Position numbers and translations under genes: made by a program
Notes under the pieces: generated by a model
Databases searched by the model: none
What the model was told of the DNA's origin: nothing
Seen by the model: only the letters and a program-made list of their open reading frames with translations
DNA from: Labia minor
Taxonomy: Eukaryota; Arthropoda; Insecta; Dermaptera; Spongiphoridae
DNA: 64,000 nt
Direction of reading: 5' to 3'
NCBI GenBank assembly: GCA_963082975.1
Contig: OY720350.1
Coordinates: 39,301,851 to 39,365,850, forward strand
Shown: positions 23,532 through 38,500 of the stretch, piece after piece
Numbering within the stretch: the stretch's first letter is position 1
How the letters are laid out: each line of letters starts with the position of its first letter

Positions 23532-26500
23532 GTATGTACCCTGAATTTACATTCTAATCCCCAATCCTCTCAAAACCCAGTGATCTTTTGCATGATTCCA
23601 TTTACATTTTTGAAATATAAAAAGCATATTATGGAATAAAATATAAGTAAAAAGAGGGTATATAAAGAGACTTCAATGCGCGATAATAAGTGTTGGGAGT
23701 ATTCAAGGCACAAGTGCTGGTGTTTACTTAAAGTGTGATTTAGTGATGGGGTATAAAAAAAACTCAAGAACAAAGTGATAATTATGTGTGGTGATTTCAC
23801 AAATAAACTGTGTTCGTGTTAAAGAATAAAAAAAAATAAAAAGAACCAAAATTTTTATCAAAATCCTGATTTGATTTCTGTGTCAAATTTGATTAATTTT
23901 CGATATTAAAATAATTTTTCTAATAATTTTTTAAAACATTTATTACCAATATTCAGACAAGGGTTTATCTATTATCGTGGTGATGATAATTTAATTCTGT
24001 TAATTTAATAAAAATATTTTATTCTAATTAAAACAAAAATAACATTTATTCTTAAAGTAGGTTCAGAATAAGAAATTAACTTCATTTAACTGGATTATAA
24101 TTATTTTTTCCTCAATCCCCTCTTTTCAAACCGGATTCATATTCTTGTTTACTCGAATATATTTCATGAAATCTACTTTTATTTTTTAATTCTAAGAATT
24201 TGAAGAAATGCCCCACCGGAACGAGCAGAATATATTCTTTGTAATTTCACCGTAACTGTTACAATTACAATCATATCATTTTTCTCATTTCCAAATTTGT
24301 CTTATCGATTACACAAATAACTAATATAATAGATATCTAAAAATAGAAAAAGATTATATAATAAGAATAAATAAATAAATATAATAAATGGCATATGAGG
24401 CAGGTTTACTTTCAAGGTGATAACTCCTCATCGAATATTAATCCCGTTATCAAAGCGAGAACTCTTTCACTTAAATGCTATAAATGAAATTATCATAAAA
24501 ACGTGATTATTATATAAAATAAAATTCATTAAATTTCAATTAAATTGTTAAAATGAATTTCAATCGAAAATAAGATATGTTTCGACTTGTTTTTTTTTTA
24601 AACTGTTCCAAATGCATTATTCATTTCTTTCTTTATACTACTAAAGACCTATATATGCCTTTATACACCAACTCATAAAAATATATCTATAACTCGATCT
24701 ATAAGTGAAAGTGATTATTTAACACTTAGGGTTACAACCACACACCTCTATTTCAATATGTTTCGAATGAACGGAGAGAGAAAGAAAAGATTTTACACGC
24801 GATCCCACAAATTAGTCAATTAATAGATTCTAATTTCTTCAGCCATATGGTTATTTAATAATTGTATAATATATATTAAATAATATTTAGGTATATCTAT
24901 ATATATATGTATAATAAAAAACATATATATTAATAATTATTAATAATATTGGATTGAGCCAAAAACCAGGTCCGGTTTTATGATAAATAATTTTTTTAAA
25001 TATTATTATAAAATGCAAATTTAATAAATAAATAAAAATTTTCAAAAAATTTAGAAATATATAATTTTTTTTTAGATATTTATTTAATTTTTATTAATTT
25101 TAATAATATTAGGTACTTTTTTAAAAAAAAGTAAAATTTTATATTTATGAATGAAAATTTATGACAGCAAATTATTACAATATTATATGTAATTATTTAT
25201 TGATGTTAATTTAAGTCTTTAAATCTTTTAATAGTGGTATGAAAATCAATAGAAAACTAGTTCGCGCTTTCTTCGAACTCAATTAATATATATTTATTAT
25301 TATTTTATTTTTTTTTTTAAATTTTGTTTTTTTTTTACTCGTATTAATATAAAAAAAAATGATGAATTGAAAAAGCTTTCCCATCAATGTAAACCATATT
25401 ATTATTATATTTTTATGGAATATCTAGAAAATTTTTATTAGGTTTATATAAAAATATATGGATATGGAAGGACGATAAAATTATATAGAATAAAAAAAAA
25501 AATAGAATATCTATCAACTTTCATATTATGTGATGATTTCATAATAAGTAATTTGATTACTAGCTAAATAAAAATATCAATAATGAAATCAACGCTTAGA
25601 TAAGAGATCTCAAAGAATGATAATTAATCAAAATTCAGTAAAGTCGTTATACAAGTTTTATTTGGAAATTTTTATATTATATATATATATATCTGGACTT
25701 TAACCTCAATTTAAAATAAACTTAATATATCAGAATCTTACTTAACTCAATTATTATGAAAAAATGTAATATAGATTTTATAAAGATTAATTAAATAAAA
25801 TCCTAATTTTTATTTAAAAAAACAAACACATTCAATATATCATAAAAATCAATCATCTAATTTATTTATATATTTTTATTCAATTTCTGAGTTTTTTTTC
25901 AACTTTTTGAGCTGATTCTCTCAGCCTAGTCGCCAGATACAAATCGATCACGTCTTCCCCTGTTAAAATATAAAAAAAAATTCAGTAAATTAATACATTA
26001 ATTCAAAGACAATATTTTTTTTCCCTAGTAAACTATTAAATTTATTTTTACTTTTATATATCTGAATTAATGATCCAAATTGTAGATTCATGTAATATAA
26101 AATATATTTTTTATAAACAAACAAATAATTTATATAATTTATAATATTAATTTTATAATAATTTAAAAATATTATGAAATAAATTTATTATTACTAGTAG
26201 TGCTAGTAGTAGTGGCAATGGTAGTAAAATTAGATGTAGTTTTAATTAAAAAATTTTTAAAAATTGGATTGTTTTTAGAAAATAGATTTGAGTGATTTCA
26301 ATGCACGGGTTTAACATGGGTTATATTTGAACCATTCCAATAAATTATCTAATATTTTCTTGCCTTGATGGGTTTTATTAAAATTCTTTTTAAAATTATT
26401 ATCTCATTTCTTTTCTCCCTTTCTCCATCATATAAACTCGCTATGTAAGGTGTATAGAGGAAGTTTTATGGACAGTGAAGACCTTGAGACAAACCTAATA

Positions 26501-29500
26501 GTTGAATCTTTCCTATTTACTCATTATATATATATATATATATATAGGATTTTAAGGAATAGAATGCAAGGCCGTGAAAGGCGACCCTCAAGAAATTTAG
26601 TGAAAGTGTTAAGTGAAATGAGCGCCAATCATCTGAATGAAACGGTCAATAGAATCAAAATATCATTTATTTTAACGATCTTTAAAGGAAATATAATTAT
26701 AAAAAAAGTTATATTATTTTTAAATCTTATCTCATCATTTTATATTTATAAATTGTAATAAAATAAATTCTAAAAACGGAATCAAGAAGTGAAAAAACAC
26801 TTAATTAACATCAACTATATAAAATGGTGAGAAATGTTATAGAAGAATTTCATATATAATGATGTCATCAGAATTAAACTTGAAAAAGGTCAATTTCCAT
26901 TAAATAAATAAATATAGTTATTATACTTAACTAATTAAATACGATTATTTAATACAATAATGCGTTTAAAAGGTAACAAAATAAATAAACATATTATATT
27001 AGTAAAGAAAAGTGATAATGGTTTGGAATTTAATAATTTTATTTTTTTACTAAATATGTGTACACTATTTTTTTAATTTATATTTTTTCTTTTATTCGAT
27101 TAGTTTCTATCATGTTTAATAAAAATACAGATTTTGATCTTATAGTTTTTAAATCTTAATCGATAATTTAATTTTGTATTTAAAACCTTATATATAAAAC
27201 AAAAATTATAAACATGTACCTCTACTCATTTATATATTATTTATTTTTTATATTTTATTTTATTTTATTTTTATGTTTTTTTTTTTTGAAATTATAATGA
27301 TTTTTAATGTTTCAAACTTTCTATATGGAAACTTAAATTTTTCTGAAATTATATATTATTTGAATACTAATTTGATAGATCTTTTATTTTTTAAAAATAA
27401 ATTAACTTTAAAAAATTTTTATATTATATAGTATTCATATTATATTATAGAATGTGAAAATAATAAAAAAAAAGTTTACTAAAAGAGAAAATATTAATAA
27501 ATTTTAATATTAATTGATCGTAAATACATCAAAAATTATTTTACTTAATGTATAATTTTAATTAGTTAAATGTTTCATTAATAATATAATTATTATATAT
27601 TCATAAAGGGTTTATTAACACACTATGAGCTGGGCGGATATTTATACCCGTTGCCACTTATATAATATATATTTTACCTTGTGTCCCTTAAAATTACTTA
27701 TTTTAAACGATAACTAATATATATCCCTCATATAAGTGACAACGGGTATAAATACCCGCCCCGCTTATAAGTGGCAGTCCCCGCAACGGGTACAAATACC
27801 CGCCCCGCTCATAGTGTGTTAATAAAAAAATAATTTATTTTTTATAAATTCTATCAAAAAACATTATTTATACAAATAAAAAAATTATATTAAATGTAAA
27901 ATTGAGAAAGTGCAATAATCAAAATAATAATTTACATCTTTATAGATTATAGATTAAAGCTGGTAATATATTTTTAAACTGAAATGGTATATGAATATGT
28001 TATATTATTATATTTGATTATTTGCTTTGTTCTCCTTATGTGGATTTATTATTATGAAAAGTTTTTAATAATATTTTCAGAATGCGCTATTGACTCTTTA
28101 CTCAAATTCATTATTGGTGCTTTCTATTTGTATAGGTACTTTCTTCATTTCGAATTTAATTTAATAATCTGGTTATTTAAGATTCATTTTCTCCCCAAGT
28201 TGTAAGTTTTAATTATCACCTTTCCCCTCTCCTTAGATCTGCCCCCACTTCCATTGTTTTTTTTTGTCAGTTGTGGGTGTCAATCAATTCGTTCGACGGA
28301 TTAGTTTGTCTCTTCCTTTCCAATGTTGTTTTACTTTCACTCTAGATCTCGAAAATGATATCAGCCGAAAATCAATAACTTTCTCCATGACTTATGTCAA
28401 TTTCTCAAACCAAGACAAAAGGAATAGGCAATAATTTTTATATACATCCAGCCAATTGAACACGCGTTTCACTTGCATCTGTTCTTTACTTGAAATTTGT
28501 GAATTGATTAATCACTAACGGAGTGCATTTGGCACTAACTGCTGCTGCGAAAGTTTATATTTTTTTTTTTTTTGTATCCGATTTGACATTCCTCCAAGAC
28601 CACCCAGGATGATGAAAAAATAATTTGAAAAACAAAATTAATCACTCATTTATTGACAAATGAAAAGGATAAATAAACATCTGATTTCTTGAACATCTAT
28701 CTACATAGTTATGCACTTATTTTTACATTCTTTTGAATTGTAAAATTCATAAATTAAAAAGAATATATCTTTGTGTAGAAAATTTATTCCTATATTTAAA
28801 TAAATAGAGAAAAATGAATGAAATATTAGAAATTTACAATAATCTAAAATAAATATATAATAAATATTAATATATATTAATCTTATATCATCGAAAATTG
28901 TTTAATTGGTAAATTAAATCCACTTCAAGAAATTAAAATTTCATTTTATTTTAAAAATTAAAAAAAATATTAATTAAGTTTTACATAAGTATTGCTCAAA
29001 AAAAAAATTTATTATAATAATTATCTTCTGTAAATGAAATTAATTATTTTTTAAAATACATAATTATCTAAAATCATTGTTATATTAGCTAGGTAAATAA
29101 ACATTGTTATTTTATTTAGGTAATTTAAAAGTAAAGAGATAAATAAAATGCTTTACTTAAGAATATAGGTTCAAACTTCACTAAATTCATAAAAAAATAT
29201 AATTTATTTATTTATTTATTTAATTAAAGAGATTATATACAACCCAGTATATCTCTATACTCTCCCTATTTGGGGTAGAGGATTTACAAAAAAAAAAATA
29301 AAAAAATAAAAACAAAAACAAAGAAAAATTGAACATAACAGAAATTAAATTATTTTTAAAAATCCATGTATCTTAAAAATAGAAACAGAAAGAATACAAA
29401 GAAAAAACAAAAACAAATTTCCATTTATTTAAATAGGTAAGATCTCAGCTGGAGTATTTTATTTATCTATTTATCCATTTAAGAGATCATATACAGATCC

Positions 29501-32500
29501 AGGTATATCTCTATCCCCCCTTATTTGGGCTAGAGGATTTACAAAAAAAAAAAAAAAAAAAAAAAATCCAGCGTAACAGAAATCAAACCAAAGAATCCTC
29601 AAAAACTCATACATCCAAAAAGGGTAACAGAAAAAACACACAAAAAAAAATATAATAAAATATTAAAATAAACTTACTATTATAATATGGGGCATAGATT
29701 TCTTGAGTCCATAATAATAATAATAATAATAATACTCAATAGCTAGCTATTAATCATTATAGTAACATTAAGGTCAAGTACCCTTAAATATTTGACTGAA
29801 AAAAATATTTCCTTTTATTAAAATATATATTTTAATATAAATGTAATATTTTAATATTTTATTTAAAATGTTTTTTTTTAGATTTCATCACTAATTAAAT
29901 TTCGTTAAATTATTCAAACATTTTACATTGAAAAGAATAAGAAAATTATTATTGATTTTTTTTTTTGTTTAGTTTATTCTTTAAAGTTACCATGCTGTTG
30001 AAATACTCCGTTATAATGAACCACTTACAGATATGGTAACAAGTGAAAGTAAAATCAAATCCAAAGAATAAATCTCTAGTCCTAGGTCATTGCTTTACTT
30101 CCGAATACAATAACAAAGAAAGCAATTGATTTATAAGGGGAAATGGGAAGAAGTGATAAAAAAAAAAACTTTTCACGGATTTGGAAAGAAATATCCATGA
30201 AACCTTTCTCTTATCCTGATACAAGAAAATAAAAAATTGCCTACTATTCAGGGTTGTCTGGCTGACTGACTGTCTTCAAGTTTGAGGTTAACGGCACAAG
30301 TATGAAATGAATTGATAGACGGGCAAACATAACTACGGATACCTTTCTTTTTTTTTTACTCTCTTTTTTTTTTTTTATTAATTGTTCACTCACCAATTGA
30401 AATGAAAAATATTTACCATATTTGAATTATATTCAAATGAGAAAGAAAAACAAAACCAAAAAAAAAAAAAAAAAAAAAACTATTAAATTGTTCCAATCAA
30501 TTGAACAATTTCTATTGACGTCCGAGAAAGTCTATCGTTTCCTTGCCTCCAAGGTCACTTTTCAATTTCTTTCACCTCTCTTTTATCTCTAATTCACTCT
30601 AGATTTAAAGATAATGATGATGATTTATCAAAGAATTCATAAAACCGGTTTAACTTTTACGTTATTACTCATAAAATTAACTCAATTTGAAATTAGTGTG
30701 TTAAGTAAATTACTACTTTTTTTCAAAAGTGAAAAAACGAATTGAACAAAATGGGAAAGATGATGGTAGGGAGAGGGTGGTGGTAGAAAAGAGAATAAAG
30801 AATTTATTTTGTGCTAAAATCTTAGTCATCACTCCAAATCTTATAACTTACAGGAGGTTCTTTTAAGTAAGATGACTATCGATTTTATTTTTCCAGAAAA
30901 TAAAGAGAGATTATATCAAAGATACAATATAAAAAAAAATATTAAAAAATAAAATAAAAAATAATAATTATTAGTCAAAAAAAAAACGGAAATAATTGTT
31001 GGAAAAAAGATAATTTTTTTTATAATTATTTTATAAATTTTCCCAGGCATTATAATTGATTTCCTTCCTTTATTTTGCTTTCCATCGTATGAGATGTTCA
31101 CCTTAACCCATTTCATGCCCAAAGGTTCATATATTTATTATATTCTTTGTGAAGAAAAATACTAAAAATATTCTTGACCTACCCTTTATTTGTCCATTTT
31201 TTAGTCCCTTAAATTAGTATTTATAAAGAAAAATTGAGTTTTATTGATCACATCTCTGGGAAAAATCATCTTCATTAGTTTTTTCTTAATTTAAATGTCT
31301 ATATGTGACGTCACAGCCAACGCCTGTGAGATATATATCTATTCTTAAAATAAAATTAAAAATATTTATATTATATTCATATATTTCATTTTTTTTTATT
31401 TCATTAATAGATATGCATTTAAATTATTTGAAATTGTTTCACAACGATTAGAAGATTTATCTTTATTCGAAATATAGGAGAATTAAATGACGTCATCAAT
31501 TTGTTATACAGCGACTCCGTAAATACAAAATATTATACTATACTAGCTGTTCAATTAGATAAAACATTTATTTGTTTTTGTGTTCTTACTTTTAATATAT
31601 TTTAATTTAATCAGTAAATTAATTATATATTATTATTGTAAATGTTATATCTATCTATCTCTGTGCTCTACGGTAGTCGAAAGTTCTTGGCCGCAACATC
31701 CACATTTCTAGAAGTGTCCCTTCATACATTGTGAATCCACCCATAATATTATCTTACTTATTTGAAAATGAAAATCCAATTATGAGATCAAAATTAAAAT
31801 TATTTAATCATATAATCTTGAATGTTTTCAGTGTTTTATAAATAATTTAAAAAGGCCAATATTAGAAAAATAAAATTAAAAATATAATAAAATATAAATA
31901 TAACATAAAAAATAAAAACATAAACATTCTTTGAATGACAATATGTAGATATCAAATTTTAAAAAATTAATTTCTGAGATATGCAAGAATATTGTGATGT
32001 AATTTCATCAAGCCAATTTTGAGCCTATAATGTCAAAATTTCCCGACAGAAAGACTTAATTTCCGCGGTTATTGAATATACATTGATAAAAATAGGGGTA
32101 TAGGTAAAAATAGTATGTTCTTTTAAATTATTTGAATGGCGATTCGGTGAATCAGGTATTAATATTAACAGCCAAACCCAATTGTAATAAATAATTAAAA
32201 TATTGTAAAATTTTAAAGTATATAATAATAAATTGTATAAATTTGTTAAAGGGTCGAGCGATAGCTCGGTGTCCCAGGTATTAATATTAACAGCCAAACC
32301 CAATAATAATGAATCATTTTTTTTAACTTAACTACCGAGCCGAGGCTCGGGTCCCGGTACTATATACAATTCTTGCAAGTATAATAAGATAATAATCAAT
32401 TATTCTTTACTATCAATAATCTAAATTTACACTTTAATAATTTAAAAAAAAAGCAGACAGAAAATATTGTAAGAAACGAATAGGGGGAGTAGAGAAATCA

Positions 32501-35500
32501 TAAGCTTATCTGTTGGGGGTATACTCATCTCAAGAAGGAACTACTCTTTGCTCTAATTTTAAATAATTGTATCAAAATAAATATTTATGCAAACTTTCAT
32601 TCTGTGTTAATTGTTAATCAAAAAGATAACTTTTCAGGGAGCATATTTTAGTTTTTCTTATCATGTAATATCCTGTTTACAAAAAATAAAATTCCAATAT
32701 TTTGCTTCCTTGGCCTATACAAAGTATTTCAATTATTTCTCAATCGATACTTATTACATTTTCTAGGTAATTCGACTTACTAACTACTTCCCAGTAGTCA
32801 TATATATATATATATATATATACATGAGATATGTTAGAACCCTATGCGTTTAATTATGATTTATCCTAATAATATATAAATTATTTATTAATGTACAAAT
32901 TATTCTGGTTGAATATTTAATGATTATTATAAATTACAATGTTGCGATATTTATGGATGATAATAAAATCGTATTCTTGATTGACAAATCGATCTTATTT
33001 CTAAATCTAGATTGGTAAAGCTCGATTGAGATGTGCATCTTCTAATGATTTATACATTATTATGGATTGTATTCCTTGAAATGACGCAATATGATTGGAT
33101 GGTGGTGACGTATGCCGCCTTGTGGCCTCCTTCGAGGGCTTTCACCCCAAGAACTCGTACGTGTACCTCGAGGAGTACATGCACTGCTACTTGTCTATTT
33201 GCAATAGTGACACTGTCAAACGAACAGCCAAAGAATATTAAATAAATATATAATATCTTTTGATGAGAAATATTGGCTAATATCATTTTTTATTACAAGA
33301 GTGATGTCCTTATCTTTAATTTACTTGCTTTACTCATAATTAGACGAGTTTATTAACCTGAAAAATATGATTAAAATTAGATTTAAGGAAAAAAATAAAA
33401 CAGAATGAAATTTATTAAATTTTTTTGAATTTTAAAATAGATATATATGTATATTAAAAATTTTTAAAGAAACTGAGATTCTTTCTATAAATTGTACTCC
33501 AATTATGACTATATTTTATATATATATTCTAAAGGCTTTTAAAATAGTAGAAAATCAATTTCGAAATCGCCCTCTCATTTCTATAACATTCAAGTAATTA
33601 TCTTTCTTTGGAAGGGGGTAATAATATTGGCCATTTGAATTTCACCAATGCAAAAGAAGCTTATGATGGACCAAAAAACGTGATCTCGATCTAATTATCT
33701 CTATTATTTCAACAAAATTTATTTAAGTAATAAACTCAACAACTCTATAACGTTTTTGCATTGTATTATACTTATTATTTAAGAAGGAAAACTAGCTATT
33801 ATATATTTATTATAACATACTCAATGTTTTGGAAATATAAATATTAAAATAAAAAAACAATTTTAAAAAATTGATTTTTTTAAAATCTACTATAAAATTA
33901 TATAATTATTAGCAATGGACTAGTAAAATTTATTTTTAAAATTAGAATTTCAATAAAATGATTTAATGATTAAATAACAAACCATAAGTGATCTAATTTT
34001 TAATAAAAAATTATTTTTAAAAGGTTTAAAACAAATTAGCTATTTAATTATACACTTATATATATATATATATATATATATTGTGCTAATAAAACATATT
34101 TTGATAATAATTTTAGAAATTAAATTTTTTTTCTGTGACATTTAAAATAATATTTTTTTATGTTATAAATAAAAATAATATTCTATGATATATATATATA
34201 TATATATATGCAAATTAAATAAAAATATAAATAAGGAAATAATATTAAAATTATTACTGATAAATCAATTGGTGTCAAGTTTGAAAAGATTTCACGTCAG
34301 GGTTAATCCATTTGTAAGCTTTCAAAGGTAATGAAAGAAAAATTTATTTATTTAATTATTAGAAATATATAATTTTAATATTTATGAATTTTTTTTAGTG
34401 CTAATTGTTTATTTATATATATTAAGATAAACAGAATTTATTTTTAAAGAAATTTAGTGAAATTTCTCAATCATAATGATGGGACTTGTATAAAAACAAC
34501 TTTGCTCTAATTTCAAATTGCCACCTACTTTGTTCCATTTTTTTTTTTTTTATTTGACAGAGAGAAATTTCTTGTCTCTTGATTTATTATAATTGTTTAA
34601 CTACAAATATGGTGTTAGTGAAACAATTGTAAAACTTATTACTATCTTCTTATTATAAATCAAATATTTTCAAAAAAAAAAAACAATAAAAAATTTTAAC
34701 ATTTGGATATTTCAGCCATCGGAGTCCGAATGAAATAATTAACAAAAAATAAAATTACTCAATCTTTGTAGCTTCATTAGGGGTTTTTATAAATTCACTA
34801 ATTTTTTAAATATTTTTGTTTTCTTTTATTTTTATATTTTTTTTGAATTTTAATCAATATTTTTGTTGAAAATATAGAATAAAATAAATTTTCATTTTTT
34901 TTTTCTTTAACCAAAACAGTATAATTAACAAATGAAATAATTAATAAAAAATAATATTACTCAATCTTTGTAGCTTCTTTAGGGCTTTTTATAAATTGAC
35001 TAATTTTTTAAATATTTTTGTTTTCTTTTATTTTTATATTTTTCTTTAATTTTAATCAATAAGTATTTGTTGAAAATATAGAATAAAATAAATTTTCATT
35101 TTTTTTTTTTTTGGTTTAACCAAAATAGTAGTATATATTTGCAACACTCGCTTTTGTCTATTTTACAGTTTACACATTTTAAATGATACTTGTAAATATG
35201 ATTAACTGTTAATGATTTGCACGATTTCAAGTGGTTGAACCGAGAAATTGGCTCAAGTCAACAAGACAATTTAAATTTAAACCTTCGTCATATTTTATAT
35301 AAGGCAAATACATAAATAATCTTGAAATAATAATAGTTTTAATCATTGATTTTTTTATTCATTTTTTTTTTATAAGTTATATGTTTACAATAGAAATGTT
35401 ATTTTCTAAATATGTGAAATTTATCCGAATTGAGAATGAAATTTTCTAGAAAATTATTTTTAAGTGGAAATAACATTGAAAGGGAAATCAACTGTAGCGG

Positions 35501-38500
35501 TATATAGAAAATAAATAAATAAAAGCCAAGCATGAGAACCAAAAAGGGAATGAGGAAGTGAATTCGTGGTGTATGTTGGTTGATTGCATAAGGAATGATA
35601 TATCTAAGAAATAAGCGTGAAAGAGAAATATAAAAATATCATTCAAGTGAATCAATGAACCAAGAAGAAATAAAAATTTGTAAAAAAAAATATAATAATA
35701 AAAATAATAATATACTATGAAAATACATAAATTTGCAAAGGTCAATTGGATCATTGAAAAGGTAAATTAGATTTCAATCACATTAATCAAAATATTCGTA
35801 TAATTTGTTCTTTACCTGAATAAAGCCATTCATTTCCTTGACGTCACGGTTCGTGACTTGGATTCTCCTGAAGACGGAACCCACCACAGCAAAAGGTTAA
35901 CTAATTGAAGTCAAGGTGTGTTAATTATGTATATTACATACGAAATTTAACAAGAAAAAAAATTAAAAATTTTGTCAGTTGCTGTTGTTATTGTTGATAT
36001 CTAATTTCCTTATTAATTTGTTTCTATTAAGATTCTAAATAAAAAAAAAATATTTAAAGGTTACTGAAAAGATTGTCTTATCCTTTCTCTTTTGATGCAT
36101 CCACCCACATGCGTTGTTTATTCCTAACAGAAAAGATATTAAATTCTTCAAGCATCTCAGATTATGCAAATTATTACGTATACTGAGTTATTAATAAGGA
36201 AAAGACAAGAGAAAACAGGAATCCCAGGAAATTATTCAAATCTTTCATTTGCTATGTACCGTTTTTAATGTCAAGATTATATTGTTAACGTGTTATAATA
36301 TATTTTGTATTATATAATATGAATATAACGAGAAAAAAGCTATTTTTATATTTTAATGGATTCAGACATTTAACGTTTTCAATAATATAATATATGATTA
36401 TACAATTAAACCTTTCTTTAAAAATATTTTAAAAAAATCAAATTATCCCTTATACTCCCTGTTAATATCGGTTTTTAACTTGTCTAATGAATAATCATTC
36501 TGACAAAATTCTACAATTTTACTAAATATGGAATCAGACCAGGTATTCGTGGTAATTGTTATTAAACCTAATTTCAAAGGATTTAACTAACATAAGAAAT
36601 AAGATTTAATTTCAAATAAGTGCAAAGATGGACAATAGTAGTTTAGATAGTTATGAAAAGTCAATAAAAATAAAAGAAAAAAAAATATGAACCAAAAATG
36701 AATTTCTCAGCACGGAACTAATTTCTACTTGTAAAAATAATTGAAAAATTAAATGTATAGTCATTTCATGGGTATGGGTGTGTAATTTAATTTTAAAAGG
36801 AATTAAAACACACGTATTTATTTACACTATATGTTTAAAGGAATATATCATTTTTCTAAAAATTAAAATTAAAAATATATTAATTTAATACAAAATCTTA
36901 TTTTGTTTTGTAATAATGATTAACATATTTTATATTAAATAATAGAATTATTTAATTTTGAAATATTTATTTATTTGTTTCTTTGGAACCGGATAAAAAT
37001 TATAATTGAAACATGTTTGACAAAGTGTTAATTTAAAGAATTTATAAATTAAATTAAAAGCAGATATAATATAAATAAAAAACGATTAATTTTTTAGTAA
37101 GAATTGACATTTGTAAAACTAATAAATTATTATTTATATATGTTATATAGTGATAGTCAGTATAATAAATTAATATTTAACAATATTTAATTAAAATTCC
37201 AAGGTGGACACCGGAAGACTATTATTATTTAATGTAATTAATTAATTTCAACATATTAATTATGTTAATTATTCTATGAAATATTTATGAGTTGTTTTAG
37301 TAAATGAATGTGTTTGTTCGTTTCCTTTTTTTATAAAATTCAATTTTATGAATGTATAATTTTTTTTCTATGAATCTTTTAGTAAATTATCTAATAATAG
37401 AAATTTAAATCTATGAATATATATGCTTCCTTATAAATTAGATAATATAATAAATATATGAATAAGTTGTTTATTAACATATGTATATTAGAAAATTATT
37501 TTTTTGTTTAAATCTATTTTCTAAATTATATAATTAATTAATCTTAGATTATTTAATAAATAAAAAATTTATTTTCTAAGTGAAATTATTTATTCATATG
37601 CTTTTGGTAAAAGGTTGTCATTTACAAATACGTAAAAAAATTAAATTCGTTTTGGGGAAATCAAAAATAAGAGACTAACGTGCATTGAAGTCTCCAGTGG
37701 AATTTTTTTAATTCATCTGGGGAAGTTGGTCCTTGGATCTCTTTCATTTGGCCTTCGAAATTTTTTATTTCATTGCTCTGGAGATAATTTATATTATAAC
37801 ATCGCCAAAAGAAGAAAAAGTAATTCTTCTTAGAAACTGCAAAAAAAAAAAAAAACAGGTGTAACAAATACATCGAGGACAAATGAATAGATTTATTCCT
37901 AGTATTTCAATACGAAGCTAAGATAAATGATTTCCTTTTAATAAAATTGTTGTTTGTTTGTCGTTTTTTATTTTAATTTTAAAGTTGTATATAAATTTCG
38001 AATTAAATAAGGAAATAGCCACTAATTATCGTTTGTAATTACTTGATGCGCAACTGAGTAACAAACCAATCATTCTTTCTTTCGTAATGATAATTAAAGC
38101 TTATTCAGCAATACTTTTACTAGCATTGTTTTATACAAATAGTCAAAAACAATAAGTATATATAAAATTACCACATACAAGGAGAAAGGGAATTTAATTC
38201 GGTATTTTTTTTATGAATTTATCTAAAAACCTGTTTAATAAAATTGTATATAATAACTAAATAAAATAATATAATATTGTTTTTCAGGGGTATTTAAATG
38301 TTAAGCTATTATAACATAGGTTTATAATGATTATTAAAACAAATCGATTGTTTCTTGGTGATTTATATTATTAAATTTATATTTAATTTGTTTCTATATT
38401 ATTATCATCAATAAACTCTATAAATCTTAATATAATATAATTAATAAGTATTCTTTTTTTAATTATATTTTTTTTTTATTTTTGTTTTCAGCATCGGCAC

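Noticed and set aside
23314..23544. Plus-strand frame of 76 codons overlapping Gasp exon 1
   Set aside because: Out of frame with the Gasp ATG, begins upstream of the TATA box, and has no family similarity.
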